64,000 bases of DNA from Andrena cerasifolii (lineage: Eukaryota; Arthropoda; Insecta; Hymenoptera; Andrenidae), in NCBI RefSeq assembly GCF_050908995.1, contig NC_135126.1:4712001-4776000 (forward strand), read 5' to 3'. Under the pieces are notes generated by a model that was not told where the DNA came from, ran no database searches, and worked only from the letters and a program-made list of their open reading frames with translations. A program made the translations under genes and the position numbers. Below are positions 35,481-46,675 of the stretch, piece after piece. How positions within the stretch are numbered: the stretch's first letter is position 1; every line of letters begins with the position of its first letter.

Positions 35481-36479
35481 CTACTCCACCATCAAAAAGG
35501 GGGTACACATAATAGGACCCCAAAAACATGAGAGAACAGTTCCGAAACGCGACACCGTCTAAACAATCAACCCTTCGACACCCGATACCTGGGAGACCCA
35601 ACGTGGTCACCAGCCTTCGCCCGTCACAAAGCTGTTTAGTCTCGCGTACCGTATACATCATTTTTACATTTTTAAAAATTATAAAAAAATAAGATTCACA
35701 TTGTGAATTTTTACATTTTTAAGAGAAAAAAGAACCTACAGAAATGAATATTTTTCCAAAATTGTTTTACAGTTGTGCTTGGTTAATCAAAAGACAACTA
35801 TCCCGCACCCAGGCCAACTGAAAATTCAAATTTAAATTTTCGCCTATATAGTATCGCACCGCCCTACTATACATATGTATCACAGAGTCTAAGTCCCTGC
35901 CATAAAATCCTTGAAGGCAGGCCAGCATGGGGCCATCCGCCCTCGATCTTACCCTTAAATTCGGTGACCCTAACAAATAATAACATATTTACTTTTTTAT
36001 CATGTTTACTTCTCAGAAATTATTAAGTGTGCCATCTATTCTGTAGGTACATCTATGAATGTAAAGCTGTGCCTCTCGAATTAAATTGCTACAAGCTCTG
36101 TCTTAACTGTCTTTAGACTTTTAAACCCTCGCAAATATTAATTTAATGTGGATAATGCCTTCAGCACTTTCTAAGTTAACAACATAAATCTGTTTTAGCT
36201 CAGATCGAGGATAAGATAGTAGTAACGATAGAATCAGTGTTAATACTGTTAATAGATAGGTATATATGCGAGAGAAAAGAAAAGTGTACGCAGAGATACG
36301 TTAAATCAACGGTTTGGTGAAGTGCACGGATATCTACGGAATTCTTAAAATAGATTTTATCAAACATGTAGCCTTGAACGTATTATTTTTCTCTTGAATA
36401 TGTAATTTATTTCTTCTGATGAGAAACTACCCGCAAATGGGCCACCTCTGACCACTGGAGTAATTTTGACCACAAAATT

Positions 36480-36640
36480 AGATTTTACAACAAATTCCAC
36501 TAGCATCTACTCACTACTGCATAACAGGTACATACCTATTATTCCCAGGCAAACTGCATCTTGAAGTAGACAATTAAAGTTCTCCAGGCCTTTTGTCTAA
36601 GAATAATACCTGTTATATAATAGATGCTAGGGGAATTTGT
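36480..36640. repeat. Short foldback
   Basis: ACAAATTCCACTAGCATCTA near 36482 and CCTGTTATATAATAGATGCT near 36609 form inverted arms of about 40 bp around a 70-base loop. Confidence 0.6.
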
Positions 36641-36651
36641 TTTAAAGGGTA

Positions 36652-37321
36652 AAGCCACGGTGATAGGGCCAAAAATGGTAGGATAAATTTGGAGGTGATT
36701 TTAAAGAAATTTATGAACTTTATTAAAAATGTAACATAAGGTTCTTAGGATATGTATAAAAACGAACAAAAAAAAACATTTTTCCGGATTTTTTTAATAA
36801 AAAATCGCGGTCCAATAGCCGCACAGCCGATACGTATTTTCCATTTGAATCATTTCGCGGTGGAAATTTTCACGTCCACACTTTTGGGGCTAGAACAAAA
36901 AGGCAAAAAGTTTTGTAATCTACACACTAAATACTAGAGAAGTACCCAAGATTTCGAACAATATTGATTTTTCAAGGAATGGCGAATATTTGAAAACAAT
37001 CCTTTTTTTGGTAGAAAACTCAAGGTGATGAGAAAATTCAAATTCCGTTCTTTCAAGTCAATATTTTTAGAAATTTTGGGTACTTCTCTAGTATTTAGTG
37101 TGTAAATTACAAAACTTTTTGCCTTTTTGTTCTAGCTCCAAAAGTGTGGACGTGAAAACTTCCACCGCGGAATGATTCAAATGGAAAATACTCAAAAAAA
37201 TGTTTTTTTTGTTCTTTTTCATACATGTTATAAGAACCTTATGTTACATTCTTAACAATTTCATTACATTCTTTTCCAAGAAAAAAGAATAACGAATACA
37301 GGCGCTATCACCACTTCAATT
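36652..37321. mobile_element. Foldback with about 250-bp arms
   Basis: The arms run from CCACGGTGATAGGGCC inward through AACATAAGGTTCTTAGGAT, TTTCCATTTGAATCATTTCG and AATACTAGAGAAGTACCCAA, each with a complementary partner on the right arm (37080-37320). It has the same organisation as 27530-28223, and both include a CTAGAGAAGTAC motif near the loop. Confidence 0.8.
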
Positions 37322-39196
37322 TTCCTCCCGATGTACCGAATCTCGAACTTCAGGTTCATCACGGTCCACGTTTGGATTTGAAAATAATTCCCATTTAAAC
37401 ATATTTAATTTGCAAATAGACTCACACACATTAGTAGTCAGATTTAAAACTTCTTCTGAATTTATTATTTCATAAATCCACACACTGTACGTTAAAAATT
37501 CATTTTGCGATGAATTTTAATAACTCTCGCACCCATAGGTATACATGTTCGCTATCCGCCACTACCAACTCAGTAATATACATACACCATGACTCAAGGT
37601 GGCAGCACTGAATGTAAAATATAAAGTGTTTAAAACCATCCAATTGTAAGTGTGAAATTCGAAATCATAAAAGTCATGTCGAAAGAATCACTTATAGACC
37701 AACATGTTGCAAAACATTCGGCAAGTAAGACAAACAATAAACAATCGCTGCGTTATCGCAATGTTTTTCAATCGTTTTAAATCATATTAGTATTCGTCGC
37801 CAATGACACCCGTTTCTGCTTATCTCTTGTTTATAATGTACAAGATACGGGACTCAGTCCGTTATCACGTAGTACTTGCTGGATTAACGTCAGCCTGGTG
37901 AAAGGCAAACCAACTTCGACGAATAGTTTTACGCAACATAGCTGCACGGCAGTTACGAAAGAACGCGGATTTCGGGCGATTGGCGATGTATGTACCAACG
38001 CGATCGTTTCCAGAACTGCTACACTTATATATTTTCTGGATTACAGTATAAATTCATGCCGCCCCGTGTCATCGTATTGCACTCGAACTGACGAATTAGA
38101 GCAGGGAAGGTCTATCGGAATGAAATAATCGATCATTTGGTGTCCTATTTCAAGAACATGCTGCGATATTATGCAGCGTTCACATCATCCCCGTGATGCT
38201 ACAAAACAAACGTGATTCTGTTCCTTTTGTTTTTCATTTTATAACCATTACATCACGTACCGATGGGTACCTAAATGCACACGATCAGAGTACCAGACTT
38301 TCAGTATCCTCATTCTCCCACTGTTACATATTACGAATTAAATTTCTTCGATGACAGTTCCGCATAGTGGATCTTCAAGTAAACACGCGTTAGTATTTTA
38401 ATGTCGTTAGTTACAAGTTTTTGAACACAGATAAAGAATTTAGTGTAAAAAGAATTTTTACTGATACGTGAAGCGGCGATTAGAATCAAGCAAGTCATAG
38501 AAATGAAATCTACGGTTGCCTGGCGGAAAGTGGCGAATTTGCAAGCATTTTATTATGTATCGTGCGAACAGGAAATAGGTACCAATTAGAAAGTGGCGAT
38601 TAAATCGGGTATGGAACAGTATCTTACCTTCGTAATGTGAATTTGAAATGGTAACAGTTCCTTCGCCCCCTGTTTTTGCATGGATCTTCTCCGAGGGGGT
38701 TCTAACATTAATTCACGTACGCGTGCGTCAATAATTATCACGGTCACGAGTATCCAAGTGAAAACGAAAATGCGGAAAAGTTTCGGAAAAGAAACATTCG
38801 GTTTCACTGTCAATTCGTGCCACGCGGGCTTATCGTTTGTAGGAGTTGAACATAGCTGCGAGTACTAATCCAGCGGTCATAGATCTTTCGTATGTATGTA
38901 CGATGTAAACTGTAGGGGACACGTTCATGATAGGCGAACCATGATCCCCGATCCGTTCGAGAAATATTTCGAGGCATGCGGTATCATGCACAGCACCATA
39001 CACCGTTTACTTTACATCGTGGAACTTCTAACACTTTCTGTACAGCTACGGAAAAACGTGGCCGCTACGCGAACTTCTGTCACCCACGATCGTAACGCGA
39101 CTCGTGGAAACAAATAGCGTTACGTGCTAGCAATAGACATCACGAGATGTCGTACCGTAAGCACAGATCATTGACAATGTCGTGATTTCGACTTGC

Positions 39197-39548
39197 TCGC
39201 GCCATCCGGTGGTGGACTGTGTGAAACAGAATGTTACTTACCGTTACCACAGATCAAGTATAGAATAGACCTCTCATCCTATTGTCTTCAGAGTCTTCGT
39301 TCTGAAGTACCGATATTGGGAAATACTGTGAGAGCGTCATCTACTAAAGTAAGCTCGGTAATCGGGTCAATCGCGTTACAGGACTGGTGTCACACAAGTA
39401 TTGAAATAGTGCAATAATGTTTTTGTCATTAAATTAGCTGTCAAATTTTACAAAATCGATCATCAAACAGTCGAAATTCCCAATACTGCCAATAACAGGT
39501 GACAACTAACCCGATTAGACTGCTTTAATTTTCCCCACCAGATGGCGT
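39197..39548. repeat. Possible MITE, GCCATCCGGTGG ends
   Basis: CGCCATCCGGTGGTGGA at the left and CCACCAGATGGCGTAGCGG at the right are imperfect inverted ends. The interior AGTATAGAATAGACCTCTCA recurs diverged near 49985. Confidence 0.45.
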
Positions 39549-39599
39549 AGCGGAAATAAGAAACTGCCAATAAACTCGTGTTACGAGCCAGAATGGACA

Positions 39600-41360
39600 G
39601 TCTCGCAGTTCTCCCGCAACCCATGCTGTGGTTAGCGACGTAACAGTTTCGGCTGTTGCCCGGGTCCCATAACTTGAGAAGGTATTTGAACCCTAAAGGG
39701 CAGGCCAGCTATAGGTAGTGTTAATCAATCCTAACCTGCCAAATGTCAAGTAAGGTAAGTGGTCAAAATTTTTGAAGTGTCACAAGTTTTTACACGATAT
39801 AGGACACTGAATTATTGTCTCAATTAACAAGGTAGCTCGCCAAAATGATTTAATAGACTTTTTATAAAGAGTTCATAAAAACGAAGGGGACGCACAGACT
39901 TGGAAGTTGTCGGGTGAAAGTTTGACAGAGTAACATCTTCTTTCGCACAAGTTTCTGTAAATTTGTTGAATAAGGTAAATCGACGAAATTTGTCAAAAGA
40001 CTAGCATTAAGATAGCATTAAGAATTAAGAAAATTATGGCGGACTGCTTGCAATGTAGAGCAAGACACATTACTGGAGAAAGTATGCTGAAAACACAACT
40101 CCCTTCACACTTTTCAATCTTTTGTGAAAGACATTCGTAATACTTTAAAATCCACAGTAGTTGCCACGCTATTCATTAATCTTATTAGTTTCCCATTAAC
40201 AATACTTCACTTCACCAATAAACATACTAAATTAAATTTATTCCAACATCAATAAATTGTGCGTTAAAAATATTGGATCTCTTCGTTCACTTTCGCTGAA
40301 TTACCATTGGCATTTAAATTTCCTGCAACAGGACTTTCTGCTATACGCTCTCACCTTCTTCGGACACATTTTGTAGTCTCTACACTTACTACAGCAAAAG
40401 GCCACCCTATTTCTATATAAGTTCTATGATAAGTTATAACTAAAACGTGGATTTTATATATTTACAGATAATCAAAGCAGAAGCTGATGCAGTGTGATCT
40501 ATGTCGGAGAAAAAAATTTAATGGGAAATAGTATTATATTCATTAAACGAATTATTAAATGATTTTATTTAGCTTCGATCCTCTATTTCTAGTATGTTTG
40601 GTTCATATTGGAATAGTCAAATTTAAACCAATTCCACCAATCCAATTGTCTTGAAGCTTTACAGGCGTGTGTAGTGTGGATGACAATACAATATATTTAA
40701 AAAGAAAATAACCCGAGGGGGTGAACAAATTATATACTCATCAATAAACACTACAAAATGTGTGAAATCATCACAAAATTACCTTTTTGAAGAAAAGGTA
40801 CAAAAAACAGCTCTAAGTATACGCGCGTAAAGAAATGTTGCGAAACCAAAAAAATGTTGAAATTGGCTTGGTATAAATAAAACAACACAAGTCACCACTG
40901 AGACAAGAAAGAAAGAAACAGATTAATGCAATTTATAGATATTTATTCAGTTTAGCAACACCAATTCGGAGCACAGCGCCAAGTATATTGAATAAAATAT
41001 TTATTGGTAATGAAATATTTATTTTTATAAAAATATATCTGCTTAATATTATTATCTTCTTCGTTTATATATATAGTATATCATTAGTCTTGTAAAGATA
41101 TTAATTTACGACATTATTTTTAAATGGGATTCTTTTTTATGGGACTATTACCCTCATGGCACAGACGTCTTAAAGACGTCAATTGTACGTCCGTTGTAGG
41201 TCTGGATGATTTTACGACACGCGTTTACTGTGGCACATGTATCCAGCTGATGCTTCAGTTTTGCTATGATTTCACGATGGCAGTCTTCCTGAGTAGGCGT
41301 TATCTCGTATCCACTACGTGAACTAACTTTCTCCCATGACTTTGTATTATCGTCAATATG
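39600..41360. other. Spacer without recognised gene
   Basis: No coding exon, RNA gene or clear repeat border recognised. Confidence 0.4.
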
Positions 41361-41364
41361 GCGG

Positions 41365-41690
41365 AACTCGTATTTGGGTATGCATTCACGAAATTATGTT
41401 TTTCGTGCTTATATGAGAAGATTTTGGGCTGAATGAGGGCTCATTCGAAAGAGAAAGGTTCAATACAGCGCGTTCTGGTTATCGTTGGAGTCACAAAACT
41501 CTTTTAGCGACCTAAAACTACTTGGCTTCTGCGGGTGCACTTTTGTCGATTTTAGCTCTACTTTGGATACTTATATTATTAGATATCCACACTCATATTA
41601 TTAGATATCCAATCTTCCTCTTTCAAATGAGCCCGCATCCAGCCTAAAAGCTACTCATATAAGAACAAAAAATGTAGTTTCCCAAACCCA
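41365..41690. mobile_element. Foldback MITE upstream of the histone cluster
   Basis: GTATTTGGGTATGCATTCAC and TTCGTGCTTATATGAGAAG at the left pair with complements at 41640-41690; the inner pair GGGCTCATTCGAAAGAG/CTCTTTCAAATGAGCCC. Arms about 100 bp. Confidence 0.7.
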
Positions 41691-42078
41691 TGTTTCTGGC
41701 TAGATTATGTCGGTATACAAATCGCTGCCTGTCGTACATTCTTCTACCTTATGTCGCTAAAGTAGGTGATGACATTAAAATAGTAAAATATCACATATTT
41801 TCTGAATCGCCGAAAATCTTTCTCGCAAACATTATTTCTATGCAAAATGAAACTATGTGTAAAATTTTCAAAAACGGTTTCGAATGTAGGCCCAGATTGT
41901 CACAATGAATGTTGAAAGCCTAGAATTTCGGAAAACTTCATATCAATGAGTAAGAATCTTTTAATCGCGATGTCTGATCGATCTTATTTGTTGTTCTTCG
42001 CTAAAGAAAGTGGAAGGATGATCATATTGAGGAATGTTTGTGAAAACCCAGATAGTTGTTTCGTTTTAAAAAGTTTGT

Positions 42079-42094
42079 GGCCCTGAAAAGGACC
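42079..42094 (-). terminator. Histone 3' stem-loop of H1
   Basis: Minus strand reads GGTCCTTTTCAGGGCC, a 6-bp stem with one G.U pair and the canonical UUUC loop. It starts 25 bases after the H1 stop. It is bound by SLBP in replication-dependent histone mRNAs, which are cleaved and not polyadenylated. Confidence 0.9.
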
Positions 42095-42118
42095 AATGTT
42101 ATTGTGATCGTGGAATGA

Positions 42119-42820
42119 TTATTTCTTCGCCGAAGCCTTTGCAGCTTTCGGTGATTTGGCGGTCTTCGGCTTTGGAATTTTTGTCTTGGCCGCTGGCGCT
42201 TTCGTAGCCTTCTTTGTCTTCGACAGATTTTTTGTCTGTGCTACGGCCGTCTGTTTTGCGGCTGCTTCCGCCTTCTTTGCAGCAACGGTCTTTGCTTTCT
42301 TCGGGGAGGGTGACTTCTTGGGTTGCACCGCGGCTGTTTTCTTAACAGCAGCCCGTTTCTTCGGCACTGCGGCCTTTTTCGGGGTCACCTGTTTCGCCCC
42401 AGCTGGCTTCTTTTCCGTGGTGGTCTTCCTCACTTCTCGTCTCGACTTACTCTTGGTCTCTGGACCCTTTGGAGGGGTGCCGGATAGCTTGAACGAGCCG
42501 GAGGCGCCCTTCCCCTTCGTCTGCATAACTGCGCCGGAAATCACGGCGGTTTTCAAATACCTCTTGATAAATGGAGCCAGCTTCTCGCCGTCCACCTTGT
42601 ACGTAGATGCTATGTACTTCTTGATGGCCTGCAACGACGATCCCTTGCGGTCCTTCAGCTCTTTGATGGCAGAGTTCACCATCTCCGAAGTTGGTGGATG
42701 CGAGGACTTTGGCCGTTGAGACTTTGCCGCCTTTGATTTGGCGGCTTTCTTTGACGGAGTCGCATTCGTCGACTGATTATCCGCCGCCGTTGCGTTCCCG
42801 GAGCTACTTTTATCCTCCAT
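42119..42820 (-). CDS. His1: Linker histone H1
   Basis: A 233-residue intronless H1. The N-terminal tail (1-40) is Ser/Thr/Lys-rich. The H15 winged-helix globular domain spans about 41-112 (HPPTSEMVNSAIKELKDRKG, then YKVDGEKLAPFIKRYLKTAV, ending GSFKLSG). A long Lys/Ala/Pro tail (113-233) carries SPSPKK, TPKK and SPK sites typical of CDK-phosphorylated H1 tails. The start is the first ATG of the frame. The 3' stem-loop shows it is the replication-dependent type. It lies 2.9 kb from the H4 gene with repeats between, at one end of the quintet. It binds linker DNA at the nucleosome entry and exit. Confidence 0.97.
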   Translation of the reverse strand: MEDKSSSGNATAADNQSTNATPSKKAAKSKAAKSQRPKSSHPPTSEMVNSAIKELKDRKGSSLQAIKKYIASTYKVDGEKLAPFIKRYLKTAVISGAVMQTKGKGASGSFKLSGTPPKGPETKSKSRREVRKTTTEKKPAGAKQVTPKKAAVPKKRAAVKKTAAVQPKKSPSPKKAKTVAAKKAEAAAKQTAVAQTKNLSKTKKATKAPAAKTKIPKPKTAKSPKAAKASAKK

Positions 42821-43099
42821 TCTTAGAAATTATACGACGATCGTATAAAAAAAAAAGAGAATTCCAGATAAGTTTTGTAGTAAACCGTTCACAGATTCCG
42901 CTTCGATCTATCAGAATTAAACGACGATCGCTGCTTAGACTCTCATACTTGCTGCGGCAGCACGGACCACGGAGGAAACCCCCACCTATGTTTCTGATAT
43001 CACGTTGCCGGGAATCAGAGACTCCTTGGTGCATCCTGCCGATTTAAACCAAGATTCGTCCTTTTAAAAGCATTTATCATCTGCCAGAATAATTAATTA

Positions 43100-44590
43100 T
43101 TGTCGGCAGTGTCTCGCACTGTCGTTGTGCCCCTTCTTCGGCCTCAGTTTCAACCATTTCATCTCGACGAACTCACGCAGAGACATGGTCGTTCTCTGGG
43201 ACAGGGTAGACCGACGCGGAAAATTAATTAAAAAACAGGAAAACGTATAAATAAGCATGGCTTATTTTTTGCAATCGAGTGTCCTGATGTTAGGGCTAAT
43301 AATTGATATGCTATAATCCGCGCCAGGTAACGGTTGTTGGCGGGAATTCGAAGAGTTCCGCACGGTGGGAAATACAAAGATCGGGAAGACGCAACAGGAA
43401 TGAACGACGTGATATTCGCTCGAACAAAATGTTTATTGAAACTGGTGAAATTATAGTGGAGTGGAAATATGAGCAACACTTCGAACATTGATTTATTCGG
43501 AAAATTACTCGTTTGCAAATGGGAAATATAGCTCCTTTACGGGGTCATTCCGTGGAAACTACGCCGTTGCGTTGAAATCGATGTTTCTTCTTCAAAAACG
43601 AAAGTTTATGCACAAATGTGCCGGTGATTATGAAAGTAATGTAAGGAGAAAAACCTCCCAAAATTGAGAGTTCTCTTTTATTACGTTATATTGATTTATA
43701 TTTCAATATTATGAAATAACTGTTGCAAAATAGCCGTCAAGTAAGCAATTACATGATGGTGCCACTTTCGTAATGAGCCGCGACAGTTTCACGTTCATTT
43801 CCATAGTGGTGTAAATCATTTGTTCTCCGTAAGTAATTTTTTAAGAAAGGAAATAATTACATATTTTTGTATTATGTATTAACCTTAGATGGGGGCAAGA
43901 AAAGAAAAAAGAAAGAAAACGAGAAATATACTTAATTATGCTGAAAATATGAGAAATGTTCGGAGAAGTAGTGGTAAAGCATTCATTACCAAAAATGGCG
44001 ACGTTGTTAGTGGCAAAGTATCATGTTTGAAAATAAAAATTGCTTTCGTGGGCCAAAATATTTGAATTTATTAAGTTGTGAAGATCGAAAAATTGCGTTT
44101 CAGCAGTTTTGGAATTTGCGAGACATTTAAAAAACACATTTTCGTATAAGTTACTCGACATTTTATATGCTGTGAAATAGTTTGTTCAATAACGTAAAAA
44201 TATTTTCTAATACACCAAAACGCAACAGTCTTAATATATCTCGAAACAAAAAATACCTGACTTACGCCACTTTCATACTCACCGGCGCAAACGTGAATTA
44301 TGCAATTTGAATTTGGTACGAAATAATGTATGTTTTAATGAATGGCTCCATTACTATTGATTAAATTACGAAATGCGATGGTATAACATGATATATAAAG
44401 AACAACTCGTTATAATCGACGACGCAATAAGTCTACTATATATATGGACACGTGTTTACGAGCTTGTACGTATGTTTCCTTCTACATGAGAATTAATTAG
44501 AATAACTTTTGAAATACCACAGATCGTATTTCAAGTAAAACAAAGTGTCATAAGGAATGTTGGATATTCAGAATACCTAATAATAGAACA
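43100..44590. other. Spacer upstream of H1
   Basis: AT-rich, no gene recognised. The H1 promoter should lie at about 42830-43070; a weak TTTAAA-type box is present on the minus strand near 43043-43048, but no clean TATA. Confidence 0.4.
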
Positions 44591-44592
44591 AA

Positions 44593-44692
44593 TCGACGCG
44601 CGTTACGAAGAGTAGCACGTTTCATTTTTTTTTCTTACGGACAACTGCATGTAGAAAAAATGAAACGTGCTACTTTTTTTAACGCGCGTCGA
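44593..44692. mobile_element. 100-bp MITE
   Basis: TCGACGCGCGTTACGAAGAG and AGTAGCACGTTTCATTTTT at the left, exact complement at the right around a loop of about 25 bases. A small hairpin CATGGTC/GACCATG follows at once. Confidence 0.75.
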
Positions 44693-45239
44693 CATGGTCT
44701 TTTACGGACCATGTCCCGTTTGAAGGAAACTCTGAGTAATGTAGACATGACTCACATTATTTAAGACGAGATCCTTTATCAACCGCTTAAAATATGAATG
44801 GAGTGAAATGGTAACTTAAACGTACCTTCCAGTTTTGACTAATAATAAGATAATAACCATGCAGATCATGTTTTTAACTTTAATACTCTTATAAGTGTTG
44901 AACAGTGTATCGACAGGAATAATGCACAAAAGTTTAAACTACAGTATTCTAAAAATATACAACGGTAGAATCCTTGCTAAAAACAATTATGTTCATGGTT
45001 TTAATAGCAAAGTGGATGTGCATGTTACCCTCCATTGCTTATCGGATGCGTCGAATCATTGTTCTGTAAGTATAGGTACGCCTATTCTACTTGCACCCTA
45101 AATCTCAGTGTTACCATGTTAAGAACTATAAAACATGTTTCTTTCGCGTACTTATATAAAAGTTCAATCAACAAGTAGTAATGCACTGGATATTTCCAAC
45201 TTGTTCCTGGGGATTTCTGAATGGGAATTACTACACTGC

Positions 45240-45406
45240 ATTCCATTTTAGAGCGGACTCGTTCCGCGCAGGGATATACCGTTGATTGGTAGGAAACCGG
45301 CAGGGGAAAGTGCTGACCAATCGTAAAAGTGCTACGACCAATCGCGCGTCAGATACGTGGGAGCTGCACAGATCGGTGGGGGCGTAGGTCCGCTCTTATA
45401 TGGAAT
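45240..45406 (+). repeat. Inverted-repeat element with promoter-like content
   Basis: The ends ATTCCATTTTAGAGCGGAC and the complement of GTCCGCTCTTATATGGAAT are imperfect inverted repeats. Between them are GACCAATCG twice (about 45323 and 45347), a third inverted CCAAT (GATTGGTAG), and TTATATGG at the right. This resembles the CCAAT/TATA layout of the histone promoters nearby, but no histone ORF follows. Confidence 0.5.
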
Positions 45407-45662
45407 GGATGTGCTGTATTTAGAAAGAGTAGCATGGTTCGAACGAGCTATCCTAATATTCATTGAATGCACTGCTCTTTAGGGAATTATGTTATTGGTT
45501 ATGGTAGGATAAAGTATTTTCTACCTCCGTAGCCATTGAAACACACTGCTCTAAAATATCTGGGTATTCAGTAAAGCTGCTGCTTTTATGAGCTGTAGTG
45601 GGATTGTCGTTAGGTACATTTTTATAGTTTAAACCAATGTTAACCTCGTTCGAGTATTTGGT

Positions 45663-45678
45663 GGCCCTGAAAAGGGCC
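45663..45678 (-). terminator. Histone 3' stem-loop of H4
   Basis: Minus strand GGCCCTTTTCAGGGCC, perfect 6-bp stem and UUUC loop, 35 bases beyond the H4 stop codon. Confidence 0.93.
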
Positions 45679-45712
45679 GATTTTTGCTGCGTAGTGGTAT
45701 ATGATGGGACAA

Positions 45713-46048
<336 letters not shown>

Positions 46049-46093
46049 TCACGGTTACTTGTGAAGTATGCTGCTTTAGTCGAAAAACGGTGG

Positions 46094-46217
46094 TTTATAT
46101 AGTACTACGAAACTTGACCTCCCACCATCTTTTACGATCCAATCATACAGCACCAAGGGGATAATCCCTTCCACTTCTGTGTCGACCAATCAGGTCTTGG
46201 TTGAAAGTGCATATAAG
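46094..46217. promoter_or_regulatory. Bidirectional H4/H3 promoter
   Basis: Minus-strand TATATAAA for H4 (core TTTATA at 46094-46099) and plus-strand CATATAAG for H3 (46212-46217). Between them are CCAAT motifs at 46138-46142 and 46186-46190. Spacing to each ATG is about 70 bases, usual for replication-dependent histone genes. Confidence 0.75.
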
Positions 46218-46284
46218 TGACGCAGTTGTCGGCGTGAAGCAAATTCGATTGGAAAACAAAAGCGTTCGTATCGTGTCAAGAATA

Positions 46285-46635
46285 ATGGCTCGTACAAAGG
46301 CAGCACGTAAAAGTGCTCCTGCAACTGCTGGCGCGAAGAAACCTCATCACTACAGGCCAGGAACTGTAGCCCTTCGCGAAATCAGAAGTTACCAGAAGAG
46401 CACTGAACTGCTGATCCGGAAACTTCCGTTCCAACGTCTGGTTCGTGAAATCGCTGAGGACTTCAAGACTGATCTTCGTTTCCAAAGCTCCGCTGTGATG
46501 GCTTTGCAGGAAGCTAGTGAAGCTTACCTTGTTGGATTATTCGAAGACACCAACTTGTGCGCAACTCGCGCTAAGCTCACCATCATGCCTAAAGACATCC
46601 AACTGGCACGTCGCATTCGTGGAGAGAGAGCTTAA
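46285..46635 (+). CDS. Divergent histone H3 with a 19-residue tail deletion
   Basis: An intact 116-codon reading frame against 135 residues plus Met in canonical H3. It reads MARTK then AARKSAPATAGAKKPHHY, so residues 5-23 are missing (mature numbering), removing K9, S10, K14, K18 and K23 but keeping K4 and K27. The histone fold follows: REIRSYQKSTELLIRKLPF, then FQSSAVMALQEASEAYL. SAVM marks the replication-dependent type and not H3.3. Further changes are G34A-like and V35A, R40H, R53S, Q76E and, in loop 2, CATRAKLTIMPKD where CAIHAKRVTIMPKD is expected: I112T, H113R and loss of one residue at R116-V117. Both deletions are multiples of three. TATA, CCAAT and a stem-loop are present, but the loop base is altered. 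It is either a decaying copy or a specialised H3; it is not a CenH3, since loop 1 is normal. Confidence 0.9.
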   Translation: MARTKAARKSAPATAGAKKPHHYRPGTVALREIRSYQKSTELLIRKLPFQRLVREIAEDFKTDLRFQSSAVMALQEASEAYLVGLFEDTNLCATRAKLTIMPKDIQLARRIRGERA

Positions 46636-46659
46636 ATTTTCCCTACTCTAGTAACAACC

Positions 46660-46675
46660 GGCCCTGTTCAGGGCC
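46660..46675 (+). terminator. H3 3' stem-loop with altered loop
   Basis: GGCCCTGTTCAGGGCC, 24 bases after the stop. The 6-bp stem is perfect, but the loop is GUUC where the other four histone genes here have UUUC. The first loop uridine contributes to SLBP recognition, so processing may be weakened. Confidence 0.88.

Noticed and set aside
38586..38813. Minus-strand frame with a hydrophobic stretch (FRIFVFTWILVTVIII), ELMLEPPRRRS and a good donor AAG|GTAAGA
   Set aside because: No ATG opens the frame (upstream in-frame stop comes first), no acceptor with a pyrimidine tract is evident, and I recognise no family. Kept only as a weak possibility.
42156..42719. 187-codon plus-strand frame opposite histone H1
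   Set aside because: Shadow of the Lys/Ala-rich H1 tail; Phe/Val/Ala-rich by codon complementarity.
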